Source: Helianthus annuus
Lineage: Eukaryota > Streptophyta > Magnoliopsida > Asterales > Asteraceae
NCBI RefSeq assembly: GCF_002127325.2
Contig: NC_035438.2
Location: 145,772,708-145,836,707 of the forward strand
Reading direction: 5' to 3'
DNA length: 64,000 nucleotides
Both the position numbers and the translations under genes were made by a program. Shown piece by piece: positions 1 to 11,700 of this stretch; position 1 is the first letter of the stretch, and each line of letters opens with the position of its first letter. The notes below the pieces were generated by a model that ran no database searches, was not told the origin of the DNA, and was given only the letters and a program-made list of their open reading frames with translations.

Positions 1-1089
1 TTACTCGAACAACCGCCGATACCCGTATGGAAGTGGGAAAGCATAGCTATGGATTTCATAACTAAGCTTCCGACCACGCCATCAGGTCACGACAGTATTT
101 GGGTTATAGTCGACCGTCTAACCAAATCAGCCCACTTTTTGCCAATACGAGAAGACTATAAGGTGGCCAAGCTAGCCCAAATCTACACCGACGAGATCAT
201 TAAGAATCATGGTACGCCTCGAGACATCATTTCTGATCGTGATGCTCGGTTTACATCGAGATTGTGGGAAACTTTTCAAGCAGCTCTTGGTACGACGCTG
301 AATTTGAGTACCGCATTCCACCCGCAAACCGACGGGCAGACTGAAAGAACGATTCGTACTATTGAAGACATGCTCCGTGCGTGTGTTATTGATTTTGGTG
401 GTAGTTGGAGCAAACACCTACCGTTAGTCGAATTTTCGTATAATAATAGCTATCACTCCAGCATCGAAATGGCACCTTTCGAAGCCTTGTATGGTAGGAG
501 ATGTCGCTCGCCTATTGTATGGCACGAGGTCGGTCATTCACAATTGACTGGGCCCGAGATTCTGCAAGAAACGACTGACAAGATCCACCAGATAAGGGAA
601 AACTTGGTAAAGGCCCGGGACAGACAAAAGATGTACGCCGATAAACGACGCAGGCCCCGCGAATTTGCAGTTGGCGACTACGTGCTCCTAAAGGTATCAC
701 CTTGGAAGGGAGTAGTCCGATTCGGCAAAGAGGGAAACTTGCGCCTCGATTTGTTGGACCTTTTAAGATTCTGGAAAGGATCGGTAAAGTTGCCTACAAA
801 CTCGAATTACCGGAGGAACTCAGCAATGTCCACCCGACTTTCCATATTTTCAAACCTTCGAAAAATGCGTAGCCGACCACGACGCAATAATACCACTCGA
901 CGATCTTCAGGTCAATGAGACGCTACACTTCGTGGAAAAGCCTGTCGAAATCATGGACCGACAGACCAAGCAACTCAGACGCTCTCGCATTCCTATTGTA
1001 AAGGTACGATGGGAAGGCAAACGAGGCGCGGAGTTCACTTGGGAACTCGAAAGTGACATGAAGGCCAGTACCCGCAGTTGTTCAGATAG
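1..1089 (+). pseudogene. Gyp-A copy 1: gypsy integrase and chromodomain-like C-terminus, degenerate
   Basis: This is the 3' end of a Ty3/gypsy polyprotein cut by the window start. Reading begins in frame at base 1, inside the integrase core. The DDE-type core is readable: MDFITKLP and [11 protein letters not shown], then SDRDARFTS, then HPQTDGQTERT. The GPY/F region follows ([17 protein letters not shown]). A one-base loss near 733 breaks the frame; the other copy at 60100-61287 reads through this point. The expected C-terminal sequence ([20 protein letters not shown], then FTWELES) is recognisable in other frames up to a TAG at 1087-1089. In the family this protein inserts the cDNA, and the chromodomain-like tail guides target choice. 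Here it is decayed. The 60-kb copy is clearly the same family. High confidence in class; lineage (Tekay/Del-like chromovirus) inferred from the tail and the tRNA-Met PBS. Confidence 0.93.
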
Positions 1090-1135
1090 ATCTGAAGCAT
1101 CAAATTGGTAACTCGCGATGTACGGTTCTCGGCCT

Positions 1136-1152
1136 AATTTCGGGACGAAATT
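1136..1152 (+). other. Inverted repeat between pol and PPT (Gyp-A copy 1)
   Basis: AATTTCG (1136-1142) and CGAAATT (1146-1152) form a perfect 7-bp stem around a 3-base loop. The same place in Gyp-B (34168-34187) has a longer stem with a compensatory T-A to C-G change. The role is unknown; it could be an RNA hairpin near the plus-strand priming site. Confidence 0.6.
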
Positions 1153-1156
1153 CCCT

Positions 1157-1171
1157 AAAGGAGGGGAAGAC
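1157..1171 (+). promoter_or_regulatory. Polypurine tract of Gyp-A copy 1
   Basis: The purine run AAAGGAGGGGAAGA lies directly before the LTR start. This is where plus-strand DNA synthesis is primed in LTR retrotransposons. A similar run precedes the 3' LTR of the second copy at 61387-61400. Confidence 0.8.
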
Positions 1172-1707
1172 TGTTAACACCCCGTGTTTTCCAAAAGTCA
1201 AAGTCAAAGTCAAGAGTTGACTGTTATTGGAATTATAGATCAATAAAGATTAATTTCATTTTAGTTTCATTTTGATTTCATATTATTTGGAGTAAGTGTT
1301 GTATAATCAAACTAATCGACCGATAATCGAACTATGAATCAACGACCGACTGTGAATGATAGGAAGTAACAACGCAATAAAGCTAATCAAATCAATAATC
1401 AAGCTAATCAAATCAATCATCGAACTCTAGTGTGGGGGATTTTAGTACTTTTTATACGTGTGTGTGTGCCTTATGTGTTACTTGTGCATGTTTACTTTTG
1501 TGTTAAAGTGGTGTGGTGAATCAATCAAAATCAATCAAGAATCGAAGGTGAATCAAACTCAATGGAAATCGAACCCGAAATGGTTGTAAGGATGCTTGTA
1601 TGTAGATATAGTAGGTGAGACTAAGAAGTAATTTGATTAGGAATTCTATCATTCTCAAATCATCGTTCATCGAAGTCGAAATATCAAAATCGTCGCGAAA
1701 CACTCAA

Positions 1708-1850
1708 AACCAGGCAAGCCGATCGAACAGGGCAACCTGATCGAACAGGCTAGCCGATCGAACAGGGCAACCTGATCGAACAGGCTAGCCGATCGAACAG
1801 GCTGTTCGATCGGGCAGCTGCTCGATCAGGGATGCTGTTCGATCAGCTGA
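1708..1850 (+). repeat. GATCGAACAG palindromic array upstream of TATA
   Basis: Repeats of GCCGATCGAACAGG and its near-inverse CTGTTCGATCGG are packed into about 140 bp that ends 22 bp before the TATA box. Similar arrays recur at 2520-2609 (running into the gap) and at 28142-28245, 28910-29030, 29180-29290 and 29380-29475 in the other LTR copy. Confidence 0.8.
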
Positions 1851-2609
1851 CCCTTTCCTCTTTTGGAAGCCTATAAATAGGGCTGTCCTTGTCAAACTTT
1901 CCACTTTTGGAAAAGCTCTGACCGACCAGCCTCTTCTTCTCACTAAATCTCAGATTTCTCTCAAACCGGTAAGTATTTCGCTCTAATCCTTGTACGTTTT
2001 GTTCATTAATCGATTCTCCATCTTTCTATCTTTCAAAACTTGGATTTCATCCATGAAATCACCAAGATCTAGGTGTTCTTGAGTGATTCATCATGTGTTC
2101 TTCAAGAACACTAACACTAGTTTTGGCCATCATTCCACCATGAATAACTTAGATCTAACCGATTTCCATATAATAACCTAAAATCTTCCAAAGATCTTAA
2201 CATTTCACGGTGGAAAAGGATTGGAAGATGGGTTTTCATCTATCTTTTCAACTCTTTTACACTCAAAAAGGCGAAAACGGGACTTGAACCGATTTACAAA
2301 TCAATCTAAACAAACACATGGTCAAGATTCGGGTTCTACCGAGAGATATACCGATTTTGGGTTAAACGTTAAACTTAAGTTCCAACCGCCTCTGGCCGAG
2401 CTTGGGGTGATTCCTGCTCGAGTCAGTAGACTAAGTAGGGACTTCAGCTTGTGGTTCAACTCGTAGTCAAAATATCTCTAAAACATCAACAATTAACGGG
2501 AATAACCAAGTGTTAAGTGGTAGGTTAACCGATCGAGAAGCTGGCCGAACGGCTAGGCTTTCGATCGAACAGCCCAACGAACGACTACGCCAGCCGACGC
2601 TAATCGGGC

Positions 2610-3109
2610 NNNNNNNNNNNNNNNNNNNNNNNNNNNNNNNNNNNNNNNNNNNNNNNNNNNNNNNNNNNNNNNNNNNNNNNNNNNNNNNNNNNNNNNNNNN
2701 NNNNNNNNNNNNNNNNNNNNNNNNNNNNNNNNNNNNNNNNNNNNNNNNNNNNNNNNNNNNNNNNNNNNNNNNNNNNNNNNNNNNNNNNNNNNNNNNNNNN
2801 NNNNNNNNNNNNNNNNNNNNNNNNNNNNNNNNNNNNNNNNNNNNNNNNNNNNNNNNNNNNNNNNNNNNNNNNNNNNNNNNNNNNNNNNNNNNNNNNNNNN
2901 NNNNNNNNNNNNNNNNNNNNNNNNNNNNNNNNNNNNNNNNNNNNNNNNNNNNNNNNNNNNNNNNNNNNNNNNNNNNNNNNNNNNNNNNNNNNNNNNNNNN
3001 NNNNNNNNNNNNNNNNNNNNNNNNNNNNNNNNNNNNNNNNNNNNNNNNNNNNNNNNNNNNNNNNNNNNNNNNNNNNNNNNNNNNNNNNNNNNNNNNNNNN
3101 NNNNNNNNN
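2610..3109. other. Assembly gap of 500 Ns
   Basis: Exactly 500 Ns, probably a nominal gap size. It falls inside the LTR beside a palindromic GATCGAACAG array, which probably caused the assembly break. Confidence 0.98.
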
Positions 3110-4016
3110 TATCGACCCTATTCAGGCTAACCTATTCTCAGTGCTCCTTTCTATCCACGATCAATCACTGTGAGTATACTCGATCCTTTTTGGCTTTCAG
3201 CACTTTTGGGTGTTACATACGTAATCTATCAAATTCACCGAACAACACAAACTATTTGAACGCTAAACCTACTTGCATGTATTACTTGTCTAAATGATTG
3301 CTGTTTATTATGTTTACACGTGGAGTGCTATCTACCTGCTTTAGCAACGTAGTACTATAGTTTGGACTCAGCACCCGTTCACACGGGGGTTGCTAGGACA
3401 ATTACTTGCATGGATTACGGTGGTAATCATGTATTGCGAACTGTCTCGGACAGTCAAACTTGAAGTCATTGGTATCGATGGTCCCATGTTGTAATTTACA
3501 TGCATCGTTTGCCCTTGTGTACGTGCTTGGTTATGCGTAAACTTTCGAACTTATATTGCTATATCAAACTTGTGTACTCACCTTTACATTATATGTAATT
3601 GACTTTTAATTTTAATTTAACGTATGTGACAGGTGTTTAAGCTACTAGCGTGCTAGGGAAGCGAGGCAATAATAAGCTTCTAGGAGCCAGTGACCTTAGG
3701 ACAGTGTCCATATACCTGCTCCAGGGCCATAATTATCTGTAAGATCTTGTACTGGCACCTGTAGTCAGTAAGATCTATAGTTAGCCATCTAGAAGTCTTA
3801 AAACAATATTTAAATTCGGTCTGTAATAATTAAGAATTTGAGTTGTCGAACAGTTCCATATTGTTTAGTTGATTTCTATGATAACTTGTTATTATTTGGG
3901 ACACGGTATGGGAGTGTTATATAACTGATTGTATGATAGTTGTTGTGGAACTTCTGAACAATCTGTTTCGCTCAGTGCCACGCCCCGATGATTCCGCCAT
4001 CGGTTGGGGTGTGACA

Positions 4017-4378
4017 CCTATTATCATGATGGAACTCCACAAAACACTTGAAGAACAAAAACTTTCCTCTGATGAAAGAGAAAAGCAAAACGAGTTGCAA
4101 GGCTTACTGTGGTGGGTGCTTGCAGGTGATCATTCAGAAACTTGCAGCATCAGCAGATGCAACAAAATATGCTTTCATGCAATATGCAGATCAGATCATG
4201 AATCTTTTCCTTAGGGTTTTCGCTTGTCGAAGTGCCACAGTTCATGAAGAAGCCATGCTTGCTATCGGAGCTCTCGCTTATGCAACGGGGCCTAATTTTG
4301 CAAAATACATGCTGGATTTCTACAAGTATCTCGAAATGGGTCTTCAAAATTTTGAAGAATATCAAGTGTGTGCGGTTA
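4017..4378 (+). pseudogene. Importin subunit beta-1-like exon fragment, frameshifted
   Basis: Readable peptides include MELHKTLEEQKLSSDE, then LQVIIQKL, then FLRVFACRSATVHEEAM, GALAYATGPNFAKYM and YLEMGLQNFEEYQVCAV. These match the HEAT-repeat part of importin beta-1 (karyopherin beta), the nuclear import receptor that binds importin alpha and Ran. The reading frame shifts by one base near 4108-4118, so the start is in one frame and the rest in another. A Gyp-A LTR abuts the exon on the left and a solo LTR interrupts it at 4378/4379. The reading continues after the solo LTR at 7749-7756 (VT) and then meets a GTATGA donor-like site. The retained splice site suggests a genomic gene piece, not a processed copy. 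No further exon is seen in this window. Confidence 0.85.
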
Positions 4379-7300
4379 TGTCACACCCCGATTTCCACGT
4401 GTCTCACCGGTGGGCCCGGTGGGGGATTACCGTGATGATGTTGGCAACAATATAGTCAAACCACACAATTATATAATGCACAGCGGAAGCATAAGATAAA
4501 TATATAAACTTCAACCTCTGATTGTAATATCATAATGTATTACAGGGGTTGGATATATCCACAGTGGATCGTAAATAAATACAAAGTATTGTTCCATCAG
4601 ATACTGCAATCAAGCTTGCGAGGCTTATCCCGACGCTAGGGAGCTAATACCAGCCAATTACGTTTAGGTACCTGCACTTAATCTTTTTGGGGAAAATACG
4701 TCAGTTTACACTGGTAAATACATTCAACTGACACATTTGAAAATGTTTATTAAAATTGATTTGAATGCACAAGGCACAAACTCTTTTATAACTTGGGAAA
4801 ATTCATAATGATCTTGTGAACGTTTTACATGTTCTTTTATGCGTTCAGTAGCCCGGGTCGTGCCGGGTTAAAGATTTATAGACACACCACGTTTGCGTAA
4901 AACCGTAGTACAGAAACCAACGGCTACGTCTTTTAGTTTTAATGTCGACACTTTATACCGGGTGTACGCCTACACCGGGATGTCGATGGTCGTGGCCATT
5001 TCGTAAAATGATGCCAAGGATATCCGGGACAACGGTCATTAAACCCCCCAAAGGCTTATAAGCAACAAAACTGTTTAAATGAGCCGATCATATTTAATCA
5101 ATTAACCACCTAAGCGATGGAATTATATAATGCTCAATCAAGCGGTATTAATATACCATAACCCAAGCCCATATAGGGGAAATAAGTCAAAAGTATTTAC
5201 CTTTGCAAGTATAAATCCTTAATTAAGATCAAGTCACCGATAGCTTTTACTGGGGCTCCTAATCTGGAACGAAGGTTTTAATTAACCTCTTAGAATCCTA
5301 ACGGTCCTTGTATTAGCCGTAGCTTAAACCGGTTGATTCCGATATATATAGATATGGTTAATTCGCACGAAAAGGCGAAAACCGAGAATGGAGTATGATT
5401 TGGACCCAACAAGTTCAGAGACTTGTTTTATATGGGTTTATAGTTCATACTCTGGATTTTGGGGTTCAAATAATGTAATTTGACCCATATCGGCTATTGC
5501 ACGAAAACTAGTTCCGTGGGCCGTACCGTGTGCGCAAATAGGCGAAACGGTTAACGATAAGTGTCCTACGCTTATTTCCTAAGTCAATATGCCTTAAAAG
5601 TATTTTGGTATCAGTAGGATACCTTCCGTAATGCCCGTAACGAGTTTAAGTTTATATTATGCTCCGTAGGGGCTTTTCGGTCATTTTAAAGACTTTAAAA
5701 GGGATTTTCGAGTTCTACAGGAAATCTGAGTTTCCCGAACAGCTTATAAGGCTTAAAATACTTTATTTATTGTTTAAAACCAGTGGCAACTGGAATCGGG
5801 TCAAAAGACCTTGTAGAACTCCCGTTTTGGCCAAAAAGGGCATATTCGGTATTTACCGAACCGTAGCCATAACCGCAGGTTATGAGCAAGGTAAAAATTA
5901 TTAAAAATCTTTAAAATTCCCAAAATATTATTTTACCACAGTGGGTAAAAGTTTTGGTGACGAAAACTTGGGTTAGATGGGCGTTATGCTAATTGCGCCG
6001 TTAATTACAAAACTTTCTTAAAAGTGCGCCTTTTAGCATAACTCTCATTCTAGACCTCGGATTGACGTGAAACTTTAAGGACATGCTTATAATTTAATAA
6101 GCAAGGTTTTGGTTCATTCACGTGTCCGAAATATTCGTTTTATTTTCAAAAGGCCGTTACGGTCAACTTTTAGGCGAATGACGGAATTGCGCAAAAGACT
6201 CGGATAACTCATGAACCGACCACAGAGGCATATACCAACATGTGACCTGGTCCTAAGAGAGTCCTAAGGTATATTTATACCTCACTAAAACGGGTCAGAA
6301 CTGAAGTCAAAGCAAAAGTCAAACTTTTGCGACTTTCGGCTCCGAACCGGGTTAATATAGCAAACGGTCGATTCAAACGAGCGCAAATAAGTTTATATGC
6401 TTATTATCATATTTTATGATTATCAAAACAGGTTCCATAGCATATACTTTACAGATTATGCATAAATCGCTAAAATAGCTTTCTGTTGACTTTTTAACCG
6501 CACGTTTGACTCGACATTTGACATAGTTAGAGTGGTGATCAGAGGGAACCCTTTTAGGGGTTTATTACCTCCATTGATACCAACTTATAACTACTTTGGA
6601 TTCGTCATAAGACTGAACCATCACTGAGTTATTTTAAAGTCAAACCGTAGTTACGACGGTTTGGTTTTTAGCTAAAATCTAAGCATAGATGGAACTACAA
6701 AGGATCCAATGAACTTACAGAAGTTAAGACTTGAATATGGAGCAGAGAAGAACACTTGGATGCCTTTAGAATGATCAGATAGAGTGTTTGAGGTGTGGTG
6801 AATGTTATGAACATGAACATGGTATTTATAGCCAAGGCCAAGCTCTTAGATCACTCCACCACACTCTACAACTGATATGGGATGAATGGCATGTGTCCTA
6901 GGGAGTTATGGGTCGAGTAGGGGGCAACCATACTCCTGGAGAACCCATCATTTGATGTCTGGCCGCTTAACAAAGCCAACAGCCACATTTCTGTCGCTGG
7001 GCGCTGCTTACGGACCGTATGGCTTCGGCCTTGCGGTCCGTAAGCCATAGGCGGAATAATTCAAATCTGCTACCCCCTTTACGGTCCGTAAGGCCTAGCC
7101 TTTGCGGTCCGTAAAGGTTAAAAATCTGATCTTTTTTAAATGATTACAAAATCTATGTAATTAATATCGAATCTTTCGTAATGATTTACCTGACCTTTCG
7201 GGTTTGAAGGGGTAACTTTGCGGTTTGGCCCTCGGTTATTTACCGATAGGGGCCTCGAGCTATTTACCCGCATTATTAAGTCCCCGGTTTATTTATTTAA

Positions 7301-7748
7301 TTATTCTGAAAGTCTTAACTTTCATTATTGACGCTTTTAACCCTTCTTCTACGAATTCGATCGTAACTTTCCCGTTTCATATCGAAACTTCGCGAAATTT
7401 ATATATATTATTTTAGTGAGTGTATAATACCGTTACAAAGTCTTGGGAACGTTAAAGGGTCACTCAGAGGTATAATTAAACATGTTGACACAGTTAACCC
7501 CTGTAGTTTGTAATCTCTCACTTTCTTCCGCGTTTTGTTTTTGTACGATCTATAATTTATTCGTTTGAAGGTTCAAGCATTATTTAGGGATACTATACAG
7601 TATGTTTACCCTTGTTGACATTTATAACCCTCGAATTTACGTACTTTCAAGGTTTGTCAAAATTAGTCCATTATTTATTATAGACGCCACGTGTAAACAA
7701 ATGACACGTGTTAACACATCTTTGGACACAAAAATTCGAGGTGTTACA
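4379..7748 (-). mobile_element. Solo gypsy-type LTR, 3.37 kb
   Basis: Ends are TGTCACACC and GGTGTTACA, with a perfect 5-bp target duplication GGTTA (4374-4378 and 7749-7753). Read on the minus strand it starts TGTAACACC and ends GGGGTGTGACA, like the Gyp-A LTRs. A TATA box (6823-6830, minus) lies about 920 bp from the start, as expected for U3. No PBS, PPT or polyprotein is present, so it is most simply a solo LTR left by LTR-LTR recombination. It splits an importin-beta exon. Short open frames inside it show no recognisable protein. Confidence 0.85.
7010..7125 (-). repeat. Palindromic TTACGGTCCGTAA repeats in the solo LTR
   Basis: About four copies of a near-palindrome built on CGGTCCGTAA or CGGACCGTA lie 180-300 bp upstream of the minus-strand TATA box. 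Confidence 0.7.
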
Positions 7749-7756
7749 GGTTACTG

Positions 7757-8000
7757 TATGATGGTTGCTTTTTTAGTTTTATAAAGAAGATCCAAACATT
7801 GGCCAGTTATTTATCTCAGATCCATTATATCACAATTTGATTGGGTAAAATACCCATTATATCACAATCGTTGTTCATTTGTCTCAGATCCATTAAAAAT
7901 GAAAATTTTGGTACCAAAACAATGGAATCAATGAGTGTTGTTGTTGCCATGGAATAGATGAGTATTGGGTGTTGGTGGTGGTGGTGGATGAGAGAAAAGG
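7757..8000 (+). other. Intron-like remnant of the importin-beta locus, left of Copia-A
   Basis: Begins GTATGATGG right after the codons completing AVT, consistent with a 5' splice site. The rest is T-rich, with a repeated CTCAGATCCATTATATCACAA stretch and a GGTGGTGGTGGTGG run. It is cut at 8000 by Copia-A and resumes at 23950. No coding sequence is seen. Confidence 0.5.
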
Positions 8001-8688
8001 TGTAGGTCCCTCAGAGGTTGAGGTTTAACCTATTCCTTGTTATGTTTAACCCACTAGCGAGTGCGGAATCCAAGCTAGCAAGCAAACCGTAGTTTAGATG
8101 AAAGTAAAGCAACAAGAGAAAGAGTAGACAAGCAAAGTATCAAAGTTTTCTCTTGTATTTCAGTGGACACGGTTACAGACCTTGACCAAACTGAAAATAC
8201 TCTCTTACAGGACTTGGGTTCACACACAAAAGCTCTCAACACCTTGAACAAAACTTACACAGAACCTCTTTTGAAGTGAACCCTCATGGATATATATATA
8301 CCCATATTAGACAGACATGCACGAAGGATAGGTATTCTGGTCGAAGGATCATCTATCGACCAGAAGTACCTTCGAAAGATATCGAAGGATCTCAACATAC
8401 CTCGAAGGATGGTATATCCTTCGAGGTCCATCAATATCCATCGAACCATCATCTTTCGAGGTCATCGAAGGATACAATCTATCCTTCGATGACATCCTTC
8501 GAAGCATCTAATCTTTCAAACACTAAGTGTTGATGTTTGGCCAAGTCAAACCAGGAGGATGGTTGACTTGGTCAAACACGCATTCCAACACATATACAAA
8601 CATACAAAGACGTAAACACAACAGACAAAAGACATCGTTTTATACATTACAAAATACAGACAAAGTACAGACACAAAGTGCACCAACA
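8001..8688 (-). repeat. Copia-A 3' LTR
   Basis: On the minus strand it starts TGTTGGTGCAC and ends GGGACCTACA. A TATA-like run lies at 8290-8300 (minus). About eleven TCGAAGGAT or TCGAAAGAT motifs in both orientations fill 8320-8520, just upstream of it. No difference from the 5' LTR was found. Confidence 0.96.
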
Positions 8689-8701
8689 AACTCCCCCTTG
8701 G
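8689..8701 (-). promoter_or_regulatory. Copia-A polypurine tract
   Basis: On the minus strand CCAAGGGGGAGTT directly precedes the 3' LTR. Further copies of the GGGGGAG core lie upstream in the element at 14818-14826 and 14909-14916. Confidence 0.85.
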
Positions 8702-8728
8702 CTGTAGCTTTGTCTCGATCTTCGTGTC

Positions 8729-11700
8729 TTAAGTCTCTGACGTCCTTTCCGCGGTTAGGTGGAGTGATGACCACGTACTTCCTGCGTTGATCAGCAGATT
8801 GAAGCAGTATCGAGCCATCCTTTGAAACTTCATCGCTTGATCTCTATCCTGAACCAGGTAGTTTATCTCATGATCTTTCAGAATAATAATATCCGATCTG
8901 GACATGTTAGTGATCCACATCGGATCTATTATTCTAGAGTTCTCTTGATTGTCATTGAACATGATCACCGCTTCACCAGTATCAGCATCGTAAACCCAGC
9001 AACGAAAGTTCTCAAGAAAGTCAGTCTTCATTTTCATCAGCGGAATCTTCTTCATCACTTTTGGAGGATCGTATACTAAACGATAACGAGCAGTGTTCGT
9101 CTCTGGATCAAGTGTAAACCTGATCTGCTCGTATCTTGGAAATTGAGGCTTGTACAGAGGATCCTTCCAACCCACTCTTCTTTCCAATCTAATCTTCTTC
9201 GCAAATAGTTCTACCATCTTCTCTTTGCTCCGATTGATCACATCAAGTTGAGCTAACACAGCGACATCATAGTAAGGCAGTGTAAGAATACTCAAAAGAG
9301 TTCTGAAATACTGAAGCCCCGTCTCTCTTTTCACCACCATGCAGTGAAGGTCCTTTACAAACATCCAACTGATAATTCGACCTCGAGCCTGATTCTTCTC
9401 GAGACGCAGATAGTTAACTTGTTCCAAAGGAGCGAGCGGAGGAGGATTCCTAGCAAGGAAATCCGCTCGCCATTCACTAACAGTTTTCTCACGGCTTTCT
9501 TGAGTTGACGGTGAATCAGACGAAAGATTTGCAAACTCAGCAGTCTTTTCAGCAACGAAGTCGTCATCAAGGGCATTCACCTCCGCATCATCCTTTCCAA
9601 CATATACAGGACGATCAGGATCTGAACCGATGAAGATTTCATCTATTGAAGATAAATCGGTTTGATCCTGAACTAGCGGAGTATTATCAATCATGCTTAT
9701 AGCAATATCATCCAATTCCTTCAAAGCCAGTATTTGTTCATCCGACATTTCAGAGATATATTCTCCCTCTTCCAACATTTCACCTGTAACTGGATGAAAC
9801 ATATGAGCACTTGAGGATTCAGGGAGATCTGTAAACGTTTCTGCTTCAATAATAATCTGTTCAGGCTCTGTTGACGTTTCCAGTATCTCTGTCTGCTCAG
9901 TTGGGCCAGTAGATGTTGCTGTAGGAGCAGAAGGAGCATCTTGGAGAGAACCAGATCCACCAGCAACACCGGATGCAGTTGCACCGGAGTCTGGGGCAGC
10001 CGTTTGGTCTGGGTTAGCAGCATCATCGTCTTGATCATCTTCACGTCTAGATGAAACCACATCTGGAGGTTTGCACCTTTCCCTTTCTCTCCATAAAGTA
10101 TTAACCCTCGAATGAACTACATTGAAGTTTGTATGCATCGGCTTAAAGGCATTTATCAGTCTTTCATCACGACTGCTAACCATTTCCCTTAACGCTTTTG
10201 CTGAATTTTCCAAATTAGTGCTGTGTCTTTTCATGATCTCCACCTCTTTATCCCTTGCCAAGTTAGCCTTCTTTAATCTATCAATTTCTTCAGCTTGTTC
10301 TTTGATCTTCATACTTTGAGCATTTACAATAGAACACAGCTGATTGTGAGCCTCTGCATCCTTCACTCGTTGTACACGATGTTCTTCAATCGTTCGTGTA
10401 TGTCGACTGACAATAGAACCTAATTCACTGATTTGTCCAATCAGGAATTGAATCTTTTCAGCATCAGATAAGCCTGACAGAGTCTCTGCCAATGTCGGTA
10501 GAGATGGTTCTGGTCCTGATGACCCAGATTGACCAGTAGCTCCTGTAGGACCGGAAATAACGAGAGAAGGTCTAGTATGTGTACCTGAGGCGGGAGTTGC
10601 AGGCGTCTGTCGATCAACAGACACCGTGCGTGTCCCAGAAGACTTTGGTGGAGAAGACATGAGCTCCAGCGTCTCAGAAGCAGACATGAGCTCCAGCGTC
10701 TCAGAAGCAGTCAGCTGATCGCCAATCGGAGGAAACTGTTGCTCTGGCTCAGAAGAAGGTTGTACTGACACAGGAATAGAAGACACATCAGCAGCCTTTT
10801 TCGATGCACGTACACCCTGTTTCTGTGCCTTCCTCTTCTTAATAAAGCCCAGAGAAGTAAGCGTATAGTCTTCATCCTTATCAGATTCTTCATCATCACC
10901 TGTCTTCTTTATCTTTACAAACCGGGGATTCCCGCGTTTGTCAAGGACTTTCTTCAACCCTGGAGGAGGAGGATTATCATCATCAGAGGATGAACCATCA
11001 CCATCAGGACCTCCTTCCTCTTCAGAAGATGAACTGCTTTCATCTATTAAGTTCCTCGCCTCATCGATCTTGCCTTTACCCTTGTCAGTCGCCACAGAAG
11101 CAGACTGACCAGCTACATCACCAGTACCACCAGCACCAACACCAGGATCTATAGACACATCCTGAATCTCTTCAGCAGCAACATTTATATCAACTTCAGC
11201 ACGTGCTGCAGCAGCAGAACTACCAGCAGACCTTCTAGTTGCCTTGATTCCATGTTTAGCTGTGAGTTGCTCATCAGCCATAGCAATTAACGCTGGTTCT
11301 TCATTATCAGAAACACTTCCTTCACGACGCCATCTGTGATTCTGCGGAGCCTCATAATCAGGAGCATTAAGATGACCGATCAGTTTCCTATCCGGATCCG
11401 ATCCCTTGTAAACCCCCATAGACTTGACGATTAGCAGTGTGCGTTCGTTCATCGGATTCACAGGAAACACATCTGCCTTAGCTTTAGCAAGATCAGGAAT
11501 CTGATCATCTATCATCATTTGCAGAAATCGAGGGTATAACCAAAACTTGGTGTTAGTTCGCTGTGTATCTGACGGAAGTGGCCTCCGAGTGTTCTCCTTC
11601 AGATTATTGAAGATATACCGAGAAATGTTGAACGGCTTGTTCAGAATCAGCGCCGTAAACAATCCCGTCAAATCAATAGGAGACAAATCATACCCAGAGC

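Larger units (their letters stand above)
1172..4016 (+). repeat. 3' LTR of Gyp-A copy 1 (contains assembly gap)
   Basis: The LTR starts TGTTAACACC (one extra T compared with TGTAACACC in the other copies) and ends GGGGTGTGACA. It aligns along its length with the LTR at 27623-30291. Landmarks shared by both: AAAGTCAA repeats at the start (1195-1223), a GATCGAACAG palindromic array (1708-1850), a TATA box (TATAAATA, 1872-1879), a GTAAGT donor-like site (1969-1974), and GTGAGTATACTC (3170). The right border lies inside an importin-beta exon. The partner target duplication lies outside the window, so the TSD cannot be checked. Confidence 0.92.

Noticed and set aside
2510..3130. Open frame of 206 codons across the N gap
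   Set aside because: Most of it is unknown bases, and the flanks are LTR sequence.
4379..7748. Small genes inside the solo LTR (for example 5659-5904 and 7225-7416)
   Set aside because: Short AT-rich open frames without domains, inside a sequence with LTR ends and a target duplication.
8320..8520. CRISPR-like or satellite array
   Set aside because: Motif copies are too short, in both orientations and irregularly spaced, and the genome is a plant.
8320..8520. Classical heat-shock elements in the TCGAARGAT cluster
   Set aside because: TTCGAA lacks the two-base spacing of nGAAnnTTCn units; a few chance matches do not form arrays.
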